Shown here one piece after another: positions 25,840 to 34,511 of a DNA stretch of 40,769 nt. The stretch spans positions 1 to 40,769 of the forward strand of contig JAUVCH010000020.1 of assembly GCA_030595795.1 (NCBI GenBank). Reading direction: 5' to 3'. Source of the stretch: Gammaproteobacteria bacterium. Lineage in GTDB: Bacteria > Pseudomonadota > Gammaproteobacteria > GCA-001735895. The position numbers were made by a program, and so were the translations under genes. The first letter of the stretch is position 1; each line of letters begins with the position of its first letter. The notes under the pieces are model-generated. The model did no database searches. It was not told the DNA's origin and worked only from the letters and a program-made list of their open reading frames with translations.

Positions 25840-25862
25840 GCCGAGTCGAGCCTGACTCCGGC
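25840..25862. terminator. Hairpin between converging hydrolase and PqiA-like genes
   Basis: GCCGAGTC (25840-25847) pairs with GACTCCGGC (25854-25862) with one bulged base around GAGCCT, followed by ATCTTTA. It lies just past the hydrolase stop. A weak bidirectional terminator is the simplest reading. Confidence 0.4.
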
Positions 25863-25873
25863 ATCTTTAGTGC

Positions 25874-26365
25874 TCAAACTCTTTCGCCTTTTGGCCTTAA
25901 TTCATACGCTGACATTTGTTTATGCACCAGTACCATACTAGTTAGTACTGCAAAACCAAATACTAACAAACCAATATGAACTTGCACGGTTGCAAGCATC
26001 CCTATTTTTACGGTTGCTGCTACTACTGCTACCACAAATACATCAGCCATCGACCACTTCCCTAATACTGCCAGTTTTTTTACCATTTTTATTCTGCTAT
26101 CTGGATCTATGTTTTGGTCGCCTATGAGAATCTTGCATAAATAAAGTTTGTATATTGGCCCAATAATGCTGAAGGTGAATAATACGAAGAATAGAAAGAC
26201 TTCTCCCTCTGAAAGTAGATGTAATATCCCACCTAATAGCGAGAACGAGTCATTAAAGACATAGAATTTTTGAAAAGAGAACATTGGAAGCAGAATTCCA
26301 GCCAGAAATAAAATGCTTGAAGCCAACCAGAGCTGCTGATCAGTAATGGATATTTTTCGGATCAT
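25874..26365 (-). CDS. PqiA-like membrane protein, single domain
   Basis: A 163-residue protein with about four hydrophobic helices. The core LGKWSMADVFVVAVVAATVKIGMLATVQVHIGLLVFGFAVLTSMVL is the hallmark of the paraquat-inducible protein A family. E. coli PqiA has two such domains plus zinc-ribbon cysteines and works with the MCE protein PqiB in lipid transport; here there is only one domain, no cysteine ribbon and no MCE gene nearby. It is probably an inner-membrane protein of the envelope; exact role not known. It is divergent from the diguanylate cyclase gene, 48 bp apart. Confidence 0.85.
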   Translation of the reverse strand: MIRKISITDQQLWLASSILFLAGILLPMFSFQKFYVFNDSFSLLGGILHLLSEGEVFLFFVLFTFSIIGPIYKLYLCKILIGDQNIDPDSRIKMVKKLAVLGKWSMADVFVVAVVAATVKIGMLATVQVHIGLLVFGFAVLTSMVLVHKQMSAYELRPKGERV

Positions 26366-26413
26366 GTTCTTTTGAGTTTAACCCGAATTCGATGTTAGCA
26401 TTAGCGAAGAATT

Positions 26414-27184
26414 ATGAATATACCGACTTTAAAGCAGATTGTGATACGCATAACAGTCATTATTGCTGTGATAGAACTAGCGATTATGATGGTTTTTCAG
26501 GTCACGAATCATAATCTGGGGCCATTTACCGAGGCTTTACTGGATGTGATCTTATTGGTGGTGTTATCAACACCCATGATTTATTTCTGGGTAATTAAAC
26601 CTTACGTAGTCCAACATGAGAAGGTTGTTATTCAAACCACGCATATGGCGTATCACGATCCATTAACTCAATTGGCCAATCGTCATTTACTGTCAGAATT
26701 TTCAACAAAACTGATCTCCAACCACGCCAGGAATAAATTGTATGGGGCGCTTCTGGTTATAGATCTGGACGGATTTAAATTAATAAACGACAAATATGGA
26801 CACGATGCGGGGGACGCGGTGCTTATTGAGATCGGCACGCGCCTAAAGTCTTTAGTCAGGATCCACGATATCGTCAGCCGCCTGGGCGGGGACGAATTTG
26901 TTGTTGTACTAGGCCAACTCGCCGGTGATGAACAGTCGGCCCACAATAGCGCACTACTAAAAACTGAAAGCATTGCGAAAGCATTGCGTAAAACAATCCT
27001 TTTCAACGATATGGAATTGCAGATTGACTCCAGTATTGGACTGCGCCTACTGACACCACAGGAGACCAGTATTGAGTCGATAATTAAAGATGCCGATACA
27101 GCAATGTATAAAGCCAAACAGGCCGGAAAAGGAAATATTGTCGTTTTCGAACCGGCATCTAATGTGATCAATTCTAATATTTAA
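26414..27184 (+). CDS. Membrane diguanylate cyclase with inhibitory site
   Basis: A 256-residue protein with two N-terminal membrane helices (~8-30 and 42-62), then a GGDEF domain. The active-site loop RLGGDEF is intact at ~156-162, so it should make cyclic di-GMP from two GTP. An RxxD product-inhibition site (RIHD, 149-152) lies exactly five residues before GGDEF. DLDGFKLINDKYGHDAGD is the metal-binding strand. The ~10-residue external loop leaves no real sensor domain, so regulation may be through membrane state or a partner. Confidence 0.94.
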   Translation: MNIPTLKQIVIRITVIIAVIELAIMMVFQVTNHNLGPFTEALLDVILLVVLSTPMIYFWVIKPYVVQHEKVVIQTTHMAYHDPLTQLANRHLLSEFSTKLISNHARNKLYGALLVIDLDGFKLINDKYGHDAGDAVLIEIGTRLKSLVRIHDIVSRLGGDEFVVVLGQLAGDEQSAHNSALLKTESIAKALRKTILFNDMELQIDSSIGLRLLTPQETSIESIIKDADTAMYKAKQAGKGNIVVFEPASNVINSNI

Positions 27185-27292
27185 AGGGATTGTTTTGAGA
27201 TTCGTTCCTCATCCCACCAGGCGAATCAACTTTGAAGTTCCCCTCAAGCTCAACTATCATACCCCATCATCAAACAGTTAACTCCAACACCC

Positions 27293-27757
27293 ATGCCAGA
27301 ACTCAACCAGCCAGCCCCCGACTTCACCAGCCTTAATCAGGACGAAGAGTCGGTAACGCTTTCTCAATTTCGTGGCAAGAAAAATGTCGTTCTCTATTTT
27401 TACCCGAAAGACGACACACCAGGATGCACCACTGAGGCGATAGAATTTACCGGGTTAATTAAGGAATTCTCCGCTGCCGATACTGTCGTGCTAGGTGTTA
27501 GCAAGGATACCTGCGAGAAACATCGCAAGTTCATCAAGAAACGTGAACTGAAGGTCGAACTAATTGCCGATATTTCTGGTGAAATCTGTGAAAAATACGG
27601 TACCTGGGGATTGAAGAAATTCATGGGTAAAGAGTATATGGGTATTAACCGATCGACTTTTGTCATCGACACGGCAGGCAATCTGGTCGAACAGGATTTA
27701 AAGGTGAAAGCCAAAGGCCATGCGCAGAAAATGCTCGACTTCGTCAGGACATTATAA
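27293..27757 (+). CDS. bcp: Thiol peroxidase, Bcp/PrxQ family
   Basis: A 154-residue peroxiredoxin with LYFYPKDDTPGCTTEAIEF: peroxidatic Cys45 and the Thr two residues earlier. In E. coli-type Bcp the resolving Cys lies five residues on (Cys50); here that place is Ile. Another Cys occurs at ~74 (SKDTCEKH) and might resolve, or the enzyme could act as a 1-Cys form. It reduces peroxides with thioredoxin in the cytoplasm. There is no evident Shine-Dalgarno. The stop overlaps the next start (TAATG), so the next gene is cotranslated. Confidence 0.94.
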   Translation: MPELNQPAPDFTSLNQDEESVTLSQFRGKKNVVLYFYPKDDTPGCTTEAIEFTGLIKEFSAADTVVLGVSKDTCEKHRKFIKKRELKVELIADISGEICEKYGTWGLKKFMGKEYMGINRSTFVIDTAGNLVEQDLKVKAKGHAQKMLDFVRTL

Positions 27758-28059
27758 TGGCTACACCACTTTACCCCGGCATTAATAACGATCACTTCGG
27801 TGGTATGACCCCGATTGGCACCATCATTAAAGACGCCTGGGTTTTTGGCGTTCTGCCGTTAAGTGAAACCTGCGATAACTGGTCGCATGATCGACTACAA
27901 ATTATTCACGACCAGACCAAAACCGAATGGGATAAATACGGTTGCCTGGTATCTAATCTGCCCGATGACCTCAGACAACATCATGCCGAAATCTATGACG
28001 CCGCAATAGTGAAGGCGAGAGAACTGGGCTGGAATCCTGAACTCGGCGACGACGATTAA
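27757..28059 (+). CDS. Small conserved-looking protein coupled to bcp
   Basis: A 100-residue cytoplasmic protein whose ATG overlaps the bcp stop by one base. I do not recognise the family. It is hydrophilic, Trp- and His-containing, with GMTPIGTIIKDAWVFGVLPLSETCDNWSH and an acidic end. The overlap strongly suggests a protein used together with the peroxiredoxin. Possible roles (adaptor, reductant link) are guesses. Confidence 0.7.
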   Translation: MATPLYPGINNDHFGGMTPIGTIIKDAWVFGVLPLSETCDNWSHDRLQIIHDQTKTEWDKYGCLVSNLPDDLRQHHAEIYDAAIVKARELGWNPELGDDD

Positions 28060-28159
28060 GCTTTTTTATGGAACTGGATTATGTCTTAAGGTAACGGATG
28101 CATCGTAGCCACCGATATTACAATATGATAGGGTGACTTGAAAATAACAATCTAAATCG

Positions 28160-29005
28160 ATGACTGATCACCTGATCCTGAAAGTCGTTTTGTTGATCTT
28201 CCTGTTTTACGGGTCATTGGCCGTGGCTATAGCACTGGATGAAATAGATCAAGATCTCAACGAGATAGAGAATCATCAAAACATTCCAGTAGAATCAGTA
28301 GAAACTGAGTGCCAGATGAGCCCATCGGCTATCAACGCAATAAACAGTGCTGTTGCTGAATCTGCCAGATATGGTAATACCAATACGGAAGCGCTCGACT
28401 TGATCGAACAGGCCAGGCAGGCGGCCAGGTCGCCAGAGTGTGATAGCGTAAGGGCCGAAATTCTGGCAGACAAAGCAGTCTCTCTATTTGGCGAGGAAGA
28501 ACTGCCAACCGATGAAAGTCCAGTAGCATCGAAATCCTCTAAAAACAAAACTTCCTCTACCTGCCTCAATGTAGCTTCAGAAACTTTAGGAGCCCCCAGC
28601 GGAGCGGGAGTGGGTCGGGATCCTTTTACTTTTCTAATAGTTTTATCAACTTCAGCTGTAGCTACTGTTACATCTTTGCTCTGCATTCCGACAGCGATTA
28701 CAGAAGGGTCTAGCAGCGGGGAAAAAACTGCATATCACAAATTTCAGCAATATCGGTTTGTCGCCGAATCCACAGGTTATCTTGTCCGCGATATGGCTCG
28801 TGGTAGTGGTGAATATCTAACTGCAATGGCCTATTTACAGGGCTGTCGAACTGAGGTGCACGATAGATATACAAAATTAGTTCAGCGCAACTTTAGCCGA
28901 ATATTTCCGCAGTCCGAGTCCAGTGCTGAAACAGTAATTCTCAATCTGGAAAAGCTGGTTGCGCAGGATCGATTTCTCTCTTCCGAATGTCATGCGATCA
29001 CCTGA
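28160..29005 (+). CDS. Secreted DUF3015 domain protein
   Basis: A 281-residue protein with an N-terminal hydrophobic segment (LILKVVLLIFLFYGSLAVAIA) acting as signal peptide. The middle is Glu/Ser-rich and low in complexity (~95-135). The C-terminal half follows the DUF3015 pattern: LSTSAVATVTSLLCIPTAITEGSS, then YHKFQQYRFVAESTGYLVRDMARGSGEYLTAMAYLQGC and FSRIFPQ...ILNLEKLV. Function of this family is unknown. It is followed after 4 bp by the DUF4105 gene; this pairing occurs in other gammaproteobacteria, from memory, so they likely act together in the envelope. Confidence 0.8.
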   Translation: MTDHLILKVVLLIFLFYGSLAVAIALDEIDQDLNEIENHQNIPVESVETECQMSPSAINAINSAVAESARYGNTNTEALDLIEQARQAARSPECDSVRAEILADKAVSLFGEEELPTDESPVASKSSKNKTSSTCLNVASETLGAPSGAGVGRDPFTFLIVLSTSAVATVTSLLCIPTAITEGSSSGEKTAYHKFQQYRFVAESTGYLVRDMARGSGEYLTAMAYLQGCRTEVHDRYTKLVQRNFSRIFPQSESSAETVILNLEKLVAQDRFLSSECHAIT

Positions 29006-29009
29006 GTAA

Positions 29010-30968
29010 TTGAAATCATTGCGAGCATTACTAGTACTGGTATCGTGCCTGTGTTTTCTGCCTGCAAAATATGCTTTTGCTGCCGAACTAATTTCGGACA
29101 GGGAAGAAATATACCTCACAGAACTCATTCAACGTAGCAAAGAAAAAAATCTTGCTGACCTGCGGATCTGGCGGGTACTCCTGCACTATAGGGATGATCT
29201 GGACGGCTCGGCAACTTCTTCCGAAATCGACGATAGAGAATTTTTCCTGGCGGCAGCTGGAAAGACCGATCCTTTCGCCGAGTTAGAGGAAACGCTCAAG
29301 GCCTTTTTTTCTTCCGATAATATCAGGGCTGATAAGGCTACGGCTCAGTGCACGTTTCCGGCACGTTATCACTGGTTAAATTCGCAACTGAATTTTGACT
29401 CTGACTTAATGCCACCCCAACAATGTGAAACAATCGAATTATGGCGTGAAAGGATTAACCCTGACTCGGTTAGTCTGATTTTTTCGTCTTATTACTTCAA
29501 TAACCCGTCGAGTATGTTCGGTCACACTTTGTTACGATTTAACCGCGCCTCAGAATTACGCTCCGACCTGCTTGATTACGCTCTCAACTATGCTGCAGTA
29601 GTTAGCGGTGATACCGGATTAATTGATTACATATGGAACGGCATCACCGGCGGATTCGAGGGACGTTTCTCAATTAGCCCTTACTACGATCTGGTAAATC
29701 AGTATAACAATCTGGAGAAGCGTGATTTGTGGGAATATCGGCTTAACCTGTCACCAACGCAAATTGAGTTTATGCTTCTGCACGTATGGGAGTTAGCCAA
29801 TACTAAATTCAATTTTTATTTCATGCGTGAAAACTGCGCCTATCAGCTACTCGGACTATTGGAGGTTGCTGACCCCGACCTCGATTTCAGAAACCGGCAT
29901 AGCATTTGGACATTTCCCACCGAAACAATAAAACAGTTGTTCGAGCACCCTGATCTGGTCGAATCTGTCACTCATCGACCGTCACTCGCAACACAGTTAA
30001 AACAGAAACTGGCTTATCTGGACGAAGAGGAAAAATTGCTTGTCAGGCTTATTGCCGAAAACCCAAAAGAGAAGAATTCATCCGACTATAATCAACTACC
30101 TCCAGAACGTCGCGCTAGTGTCATCGACGCCTCGATCGATTTTATCCAATATAAAGAGGCGGCGAATAGCGACGAACATGAGAAAAGTAAATTACATAAT
30201 TTATTGATATTACGAAGCCAGTTACCCATTCATAATCAGACTGTTGCTCCAACCACTCCATTGCCCAAAGATTCACCGGATCAGGGTCACGACCCTGTCC
30301 GATTAGAAATTTTGGGTGGCCGCTTTGAGATCGAAAAAGACTTTATCGAACCGGTAAACGATTCTTTCCTGGAATTCTCCATCCAGCCCGGTTATCACGA
30401 CCTGCTCTCGCCGGAGGCTGGTCAAGCACCTCTTTCCCAGCTCAATTTTCTTAAATTACGAGGCTATTTCTACCCCGAGACTGGCGCATCGAATTTAGAA
30501 AGCTTTACTCTGATAGATATAATTTCGCTGCAGCCCGTCGATGCTTTCATCAAGCAGCCATCATGGAAGTTTAAAGTCGGATGGCAGCGCAACCGGGATG
30601 ATGGTTGTGCTGACTGTACACCGCTTGTTCTTAATCCAGGCGTAGGCCTGACACTACAATCGAATTTTTATCGACGCGAAGTCTATTTTACTTTTCTCGA
30701 GGCTAATCTGGAAATTGACCATGAATTTGACTCAGATCATCGTGCTGGAATTGGCGCAACCGCTGGCCTGCTATTCGATGCAACCAAAGACTGGCGTATC
30801 GCGCTCATTGCGAATCGCACCCAATATACCGGGGGTCAACGAAGTTATGTGACCAGTATCGAGCTTCGGCAACGTTACTCTCTTACAGGTAGTACGGATA
30901 TCACTTTGAATTTAAAAAATGTCGAGGACTACCGCGAAAGTAAGCTCGGCGTAGTGTTCTACTTCTGA
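29010..30968 (+). CDS. DUF4105 (Lnb N-terminal-like) envelope protein
   Basis: A 652-residue protein from a TTG at 29010. The signal peptide (SLRALLVLVSCLCFLPAKYAFA) supports this start. The DUF4105 core is clear: YYFNNPSSMFGHTLLRFNR (His), then FNFYFMRENCAYQLLGLLEVADP (Cys), the H/C pair of this family. A long second half (~430-652) is β-rich with alternating hydrophobics, ending in YRESKLGVVFYF, so it probably forms an outer-membrane barrel. The C-terminal Phe fits. Exact activity is unknown; it is coupled with the DUF3015 protein. Confidence 0.88.
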   Translation: MKSLRALLVLVSCLCFLPAKYAFAAELISDREEIYLTELIQRSKEKNLADLRIWRVLLHYRDDLDGSATSSEIDDREFFLAAAGKTDPFAELEETLKAFFSSDNIRADKATAQCTFPARYHWLNSQLNFDSDLMPPQQCETIELWRERINPDSVSLIFSSYYFNNPSSMFGHTLLRFNRASELRSDLLDYALNYAAVVSGDTGLIDYIWNGITGGFEGRFSISPYYDLVNQYNNLEKRDLWEYRLNLSPTQIEFMLLHVWELANTKFNFYFMRENCAYQLLGLLEVADPDLDFRNRHSIWTFPTETIKQLFEHPDLVESVTHRPSLATQLKQKLAYLDEEEKLLVRLIAENPKEKNSSDYNQLPPERRASVIDASIDFIQYKEAANSDEHEKSKLHNLLILRSQLPIHNQTVAPTTPLPKDSPDQGHDPVRLEILGGRFEIEKDFIEPVNDSFLEFSIQPGYHDLLSPEAGQAPLSQLNFLKLRGYFYPETGASNLESFTLIDIISLQPVDAFIKQPSWKFKVGWQRNRDDGCADCTPLVLNPGVGLTLQSNFYRREVYFTFLEANLEIDHEFDSDHRAGIGATAGLLFDATKDWRIALIANRTQYTGGQRSYVTSIELRQRYSLTGSTDITLNLKNVEDYRESKLGVVFYF

Positions 30969-31016
30969 ACATTACCCATGCCCAGAACCCTCGTGTTTGA
31001 CAAGAATAAATATTAA

Positions 31017-31772
31017 TCAGGAGCGCAAATAAGACGCGCCATTCACATCAACAATACAACCGGTCATAAATTCCGGGGCTTCTAAAGCGAGAAAGCTAAT
31101 CGTCTTAGCTATTTCCTCGGGCTGGGCGACACGGCCGATGCTGCTTTGATTTCGGATGTTATCGCCCTCGGGGGAGGCCAGCACTTCTGCGGCCATTTCG
31201 GTTTCGACAAAGCCCGGGGCCACTGTATAGACAAAGACACCCATCGGCCCCAGAGCCTGGGCGAGTGATTGTCCCATCGCGTTCATACCCGCTTTCGATG
31301 CGCCATACCATGGCATTAATGGTTCACCCCGAAACGCACCGCGCGATGAAACGTTGACGATTCTACCGCCGCCTCTAGCAATCATTTTCTTGCCTGCGCA
31401 AAAACACAGATTGCTGGGACCAGTTAAATTAGTTTCGACCACACGTTGCCAGGTATCCTGCCAGGTCGCATAGTCGATATCTTTAAAATTATGACGCTGC
31501 GAAATACCGGCATTGTTAACGAGTACATCCAGCCCGTCAAGTTCCGCATCGGCTGATTCGATCAGTCTTTCAATCGCTTCTGGACTGGCAATATCGCATT
31601 GATAAAGGCGATGACCTTCGCCCGGTAAGACAGCCAATGTTGCTTCGGCGGCTTCCTGATTAGCGTTATAATGGACACCAACCCGTGCCCCTTGATTAGC
31701 ACATTCAATTGCAGCTGCTCGACCGATACCGCCGGATGCACCGGTTATTAAAATAGAAACTCTGGATACCAT
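31017..31772 (-). CDS. FabG-like short-chain dehydrogenase/reductase
   Basis: From the ATG at 31772 the product is 251 residues; the open frame runs 32 codons further but would overlap the divergent gene. Features: ILITGASGGIGRAAA (NAD(P) binding), LVNNAGISQRHNF, catalytic Ser in IVNVSSRGAFRG, and Y-x3-K in PWYGASKAGMNAM, ending TGCIVDVNGASYLRS. All catalytic residues are present. It reduces or oxidises a ketone/alcohol; substrate unclear. It sits alone, with no fatty-acid genes nearby. Confidence 0.93.
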   Translation of the reverse strand: MVSRVSILITGASGGIGRAAAIECANQGARVGVHYNANQEAAEATLAVLPGEGHRLYQCDIASPEAIERLIESADAELDGLDVLVNNAGISQRHNFKDIDYATWQDTWQRVVETNLTGPSNLCFCAGKKMIARGGGRIVNVSSRGAFRGEPLMPWYGASKAGMNAMGQSLAQALGPMGVFVYTVAPGFVETEMAAEVLASPEGDNIRNQSSIGRVAQPEEIAKTISFLALEAPEFMTGCIVDVNGASYLRS

Positions 31773-31839
31773 ATCTTTTATACTTGTAGTTATTACCGAA
31801 GTATTGTTATAGCAAGAAAGGCTTTGAAAAAATACTAAA

Positions 31840-32271
31840 ATGACAACCGAAACTTTCTTCCTGCCCAAAGAAATCAGTCGTTCAGACTGGTCATCCCCGG
31901 CAGAAATTTACAATCTCTATCGCTCGCTGTTGATCCGAAATAAAAACAATCCTGTATTCGTGCCAATTCGTAGCATGCAATTCATGGCAATTCTTGATCA
32001 GCAAGAAATTATATTTGTTGATAGTCAGTCCTATGCCGTATCAGGTCAAACAGGTGGTAGGATGATATTGCTCGCCTGGCAGTTTGATCGACTTAAACAA
32101 CGTGACTCGCTCGACCTACCAGTGCCCTGTGAAGTAGTGTTCTACGAACTGGAAAATCATGCATTACAAATGCGTTTAGTTCCAGAATTCAGGCGGACGA
32201 TGGAACTTCTGGATGGACGATACCGGGAGAGTTTGCCCCAACAAAACGAGGTCAATATTGTACATCTGTGA
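31840..32271 (+). CDS. Conserved hypothetical cytoplasmic protein
   Basis: A 143-residue protein without signal or membrane segments. It contains MQFMAILDQQEIIFVDSQSYAVSGQTGGRMILLAWQFD and VPCEVVFYELENHALQMRLVPEFRRTMELLDGR, a compact α/β pattern I cannot assign to a family. It starts 68 bp from the divergent SDR gene and stops 1 bp before the stop of the converging TerB-like gene. No Shine-Dalgarno is evident. Real coding is supported by consistent codon use and tight packing. Confidence 0.65.
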   Translation: MTTETFFLPKEISRSDWSSPAEIYNLYRSLLIRNKNNPVFVPIRSMQFMAILDQQEIIFVDSQSYAVSGQTGGRMILLAWQFDRLKQRDSLDLPVPCEVVFYELENHALQMRLVPEFRRTMELLDGRYRESLPQQNEVNIVHL

Positions 32272-32272
32272 T

Positions 32273-32689
32273 TTACGGTTGCTTAATCTCCGGAAAAACC
32301 TCATGCAAAGCTTCATAAAAAGCTTCCAGTTCTCCATCCTGCACACCATCGACATCGATTAACTGGATCAGGTGTTTCATAAAATTCATGCGCACAGCGG
32401 GTTTATGTTTTAGGAACTGATTAATCGTATGTAAATCAGAATGCCAGTCTGAAGCCGTAGAACTGCTGGTCTGATATAGATGGTCGATCTGTTCGTCATT
32501 CAGATCAAACTCTCGTTTCAGAATTGTGGAAAACTGCTGCTTTTCCTTGCTGGCTACTTCTTTATCCACACTAACGATGTGATACAACACCGAAGCCAGG
32601 GCGCTATGCAAGGCCTCATCTTCGGGATGGTCGAATAATTTGCTTTCTTTTCCCAGTGAGTCAAACCAGAGCATGAGAGACTCGAACAT
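32273..32689 (-). CDS. TerB-like protein
   Basis: A 138-residue all-helical protein with GAGG 7 nt before the ATG. ALHSALASVLYHIVSVDKEVASKEKQQFSTIL and FMKHLIQLIDVDGVQDGELEAFYEALHEVF form the two-part helical bundle of TerB/DUF533-like proteins, each with acidic residues (D.E...KE; DVDG..D.E) able to bind metal. TerB is named for tellurite resistance, but single-domain forms are general stress- or envelope-linked proteins. A perfect FNR-type box lies 64-77 bp upstream, suggesting oxygen control. Confidence 0.78.
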   Translation of the reverse strand: MFESLMLWFDSLGKESKLFDHPEDEALHSALASVLYHIVSVDKEVASKEKQQFSTILKREFDLNDEQIDHLYQTSSSTASDWHSDLHTINQFLKHKPAVRMNFMKHLIQLIDVDGVQDGELEAFYEALHEVFPEIKQP

Positions 32690-32752
32690 AATAAAACCTC
32701 TTTTATAGATACTAACGGTGAATATAATAATCCTATTTCCCCTTTAACCACC

Positions 32753-32766
32753 TTGATCTACATCAA
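32753..32766. promoter_or_regulatory. Perfect FNR/Anr-type box
   Basis: TTGATCTACATCAA is an exact TTGAT-N4-ATCAA palindrome, lying in the 145-bp gap between the divergent TerB-like gene and trpB. For the minus strand, a TATTAT at 32729-32724 would put the start of transcription near 32717, about 42 bp from the box centre, the class II activator position. For trpB the spacing is less good (~36 bp with a weak -10). Confidence 0.7.
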
Positions 32767-32834
32767 AATAAAAATTATTGGCATAGCTAAAGTAACGGCT
32801 GAATAAATAACACAATAAAAGCTGAGGTAAATAT

Positions 32835-34034
32835 ATGACGATGCAATTTGCAGCTATGCCCGATGATAATGGCTATTTTGGTGAGTATGGGGGGCAGTTG
32901 ATACCGCCGGAACTAAAAGCCATCATGGATGATATCAATACAGCCTACGAGGAAGTTAGCCAGACAGAGGCCTTCCAGAGTGAACTGCAGCAGTTGTTTG
33001 CCGATTACGTCGGCCGACCGAGTCCGATTTTTCACGCCAGTCGTTTGTCTTCAAAAATCGGTGGCGCACAGATCCACCTCAAACGCGAAGACTTGAATCA
33101 CACCGGTGCGCATAAAATTAATCATTGCCTCGGTGAAGCCTTGCTGGCTAAACACATGGGTAAAACCAAAGTGCTCGCCGAGACCGGTGCTGGGCAGCAC
33201 GGTGTAGCCCTGGCTACCGCCTGTGCACTGGTCGGGATTGATTGTGAAATTCATATGGGCGCGATCGATGTCGCCAAAGAGCACCCCAACGTCACCAAGA
33301 TGAAAATCCTTGGTTGCAAGCTAATTACTGTCGATTCCGGTACCCGTACCCTTAAAGACGCGGTAGATAGCGCATTTCAGGCTTACCTAGAGGATCCATT
33401 CAATACGATATATGCCATCGGCTCGGTGGTTGGCCCGCACCCATTTCCTAAAATGGTGCGAGATTTTCAAAGTGTCGTCGGCCGTGAAGCGCGTGCCCAG
33501 TTTCTCGAAAAACACAATAAACTGCCTGAGATAGTGATGGCCTGTGTTGGTGGTGGATCGAATGCAATTGGATTGTTTACTGAATTTTTGCCTGACGAAG
33601 CGGTGCGCATGATCGGAGTAGAGCCAGCCGGTAAGGGTCTGGATACACCGGATCACGCGGCGACTCTAACCAAAGGCAGCAAAGGTGCGATTCACGGCTT
33701 CGAATGCTACAACCTACAGGATGAAAATGGCGAACCCCTACCAGTTTACTCCATCGCATCAGGCCTGGATTACCCCGGCGTCGGTCCTCAGCACTGCTAC
33801 CTGAAAGATATCGGGCGAGTTGAATATGTAGCGATAGACGACAAAGAGTGCCTCGATGCCTTCATGGAACTGTCACGGGTCGAAGGTATAATCCCGGCCC
33901 TGGAAAGTGCCCACGCAGTAGCCCATGCGATGAAGATTGCTAAAGATATGCCAGTTGATGCCAATATACTGATTAACCTGTCGGGACGGGGTGATAAGGA
34001 TGCTGATTTTGTTGCTGATAAGCTTGGGCTTTAA
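32835..34034 (+). CDS. trpB: Tryptophan synthase beta chain, stand-alone
   Basis: A 399-residue TrpB1-type enzyme of normal length. Start [17 protein letters not shown] lysine K94 (HTGAHKINH), catalytic Glu116 ([12 protein letters not shown]), [15 protein letters not shown], phosphate-binding [33 protein letters not shown] and LSGRGDKD are all present, so it should be active. It condenses indole with serine to tryptophan. No trpA or other trp gene lies within the window. It may be an extra copy acting on free indole or with an unlinked TrpA. GAGG lies 7 nt before the chosen ATG. Confidence 0.95.
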   Translation: MTMQFAAMPDDNGYFGEYGGQLIPPELKAIMDDINTAYEEVSQTEAFQSELQQLFADYVGRPSPIFHASRLSSKIGGAQIHLKREDLNHTGAHKINHCLGEALLAKHMGKTKVLAETGAGQHGVALATACALVGIDCEIHMGAIDVAKEHPNVTKMKILGCKLITVDSGTRTLKDAVDSAFQAYLEDPFNTIYAIGSVVGPHPFPKMVRDFQSVVGREARAQFLEKHNKLPEIVMACVGGGSNAIGLFTEFLPDEAVRMIGVEPAGKGLDTPDHAATLTKGSKGAIHGFECYNLQDENGEPLPVYSIASGLDYPGVGPQHCYLKDIGRVEYVAIDDKECLDAFMELSRVEGIIPALESAHAVAHAMKIAKDMPVDANILINLSGRGDKDADFVADKLGL

Positions 34035-34061
34035 TTTGGGAACCTGATCAGGTTTGTTCGG

Positions 34062-34115
34062 TCGGTTCGTAGGATGCGGTGTACCCCACTGGGCATAAAA
34101 GGCACGAACCGCATC
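34062..34115. repeat. REP-like hairpin unit
   Basis: GATGCGGT (34073-34080) pairs with ACCGCATC (34108-34115), and GGTTCGT with ACGAACC further inside the same span. Sequences of the form GTAGGATGCGGT...ACCGCATC are typical dispersed intergenic repeats in gammaproteobacteria. It follows the trpB gene. Confidence 0.55.
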
Positions 34116-34242
34116 GATCATAAGCATGTAGATCAAGGCGTCTACCCTTTGGATTAGGCTTGCGATATCGATGAGTTGAGCAATTATGGAAAATTACGCG
34201 AATGATGCGGTTCTGCACATTTCCGTTAATATAGCCAAGATT

Positions 34243-34463
34243 CGGTAGGGCGTATTAGTGCAGCGTAATACGCCGAATGAAAACAGAGATTAAAGGAAGA
34301 ATCGATTATGCCTAATCACATAAGAAACCAAGTCAAGGGGGTGCCATTTCTTCACTGCACTCTGTTAGAGCGCTAGCCTGAAGGCTGGGGCGATAACATG
34401 GTTGAACTTGGTGAAAGTTTTTAAGACATGCGGCGTATTACGCTGCACTAATACGCCCTACCG
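34243..34463. repeat. Two REP-like units as a perfect 33-bp inverted repeat
   Basis: 34243-34275 is the exact reverse complement of 34431-34463. Each copy is itself a hairpin with arms GGCGTATTA and TAATACGCC around an 8-nt loop, preceded by GTAGG. The 155 bp between the copies is not repetitive. The layout equals a head-to-head REP doublet (BIME-like). It precedes the GIY-YIG gene by 49 bp. Confidence 0.8.
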
Positions 34464-34511
34464 TGCTGGTTGTGTTACTCCTGTTGGCAGGGTTATACAT
34501 AAGGAGAAAAA

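Larger units (their letters stand above)
34035..34511. other. 477-bp repeat-rich gap
   Basis: No firm gene. It contains, in order, a 14-bp palindrome (34041-34054, AACCTGATCAGGTT), a GC-richer hairpin repeat around 34062-34115, then two inverted copies of a REP-like unit (34243-34275 and 34431-34463). A 22-codon ATG frame (from 34308, MPNHIRNQVKG...) lies between the copies and is probably not a gene. Confidence 0.6.

Noticed and set aside
34041..34054. Palindrome AACCTGATCAGGTT after trpB as a terminator
   Set aside because: There is no loop and no T tract; it may be a binding site or chance.
34308..34376. 22-codon ORF (MPNHIRNQVKG...) between the REP-like copies
   Set aside because: No ribosome site beyond a weak GGAAGA and an early stop; it looks like chance or a relic, not a gene.
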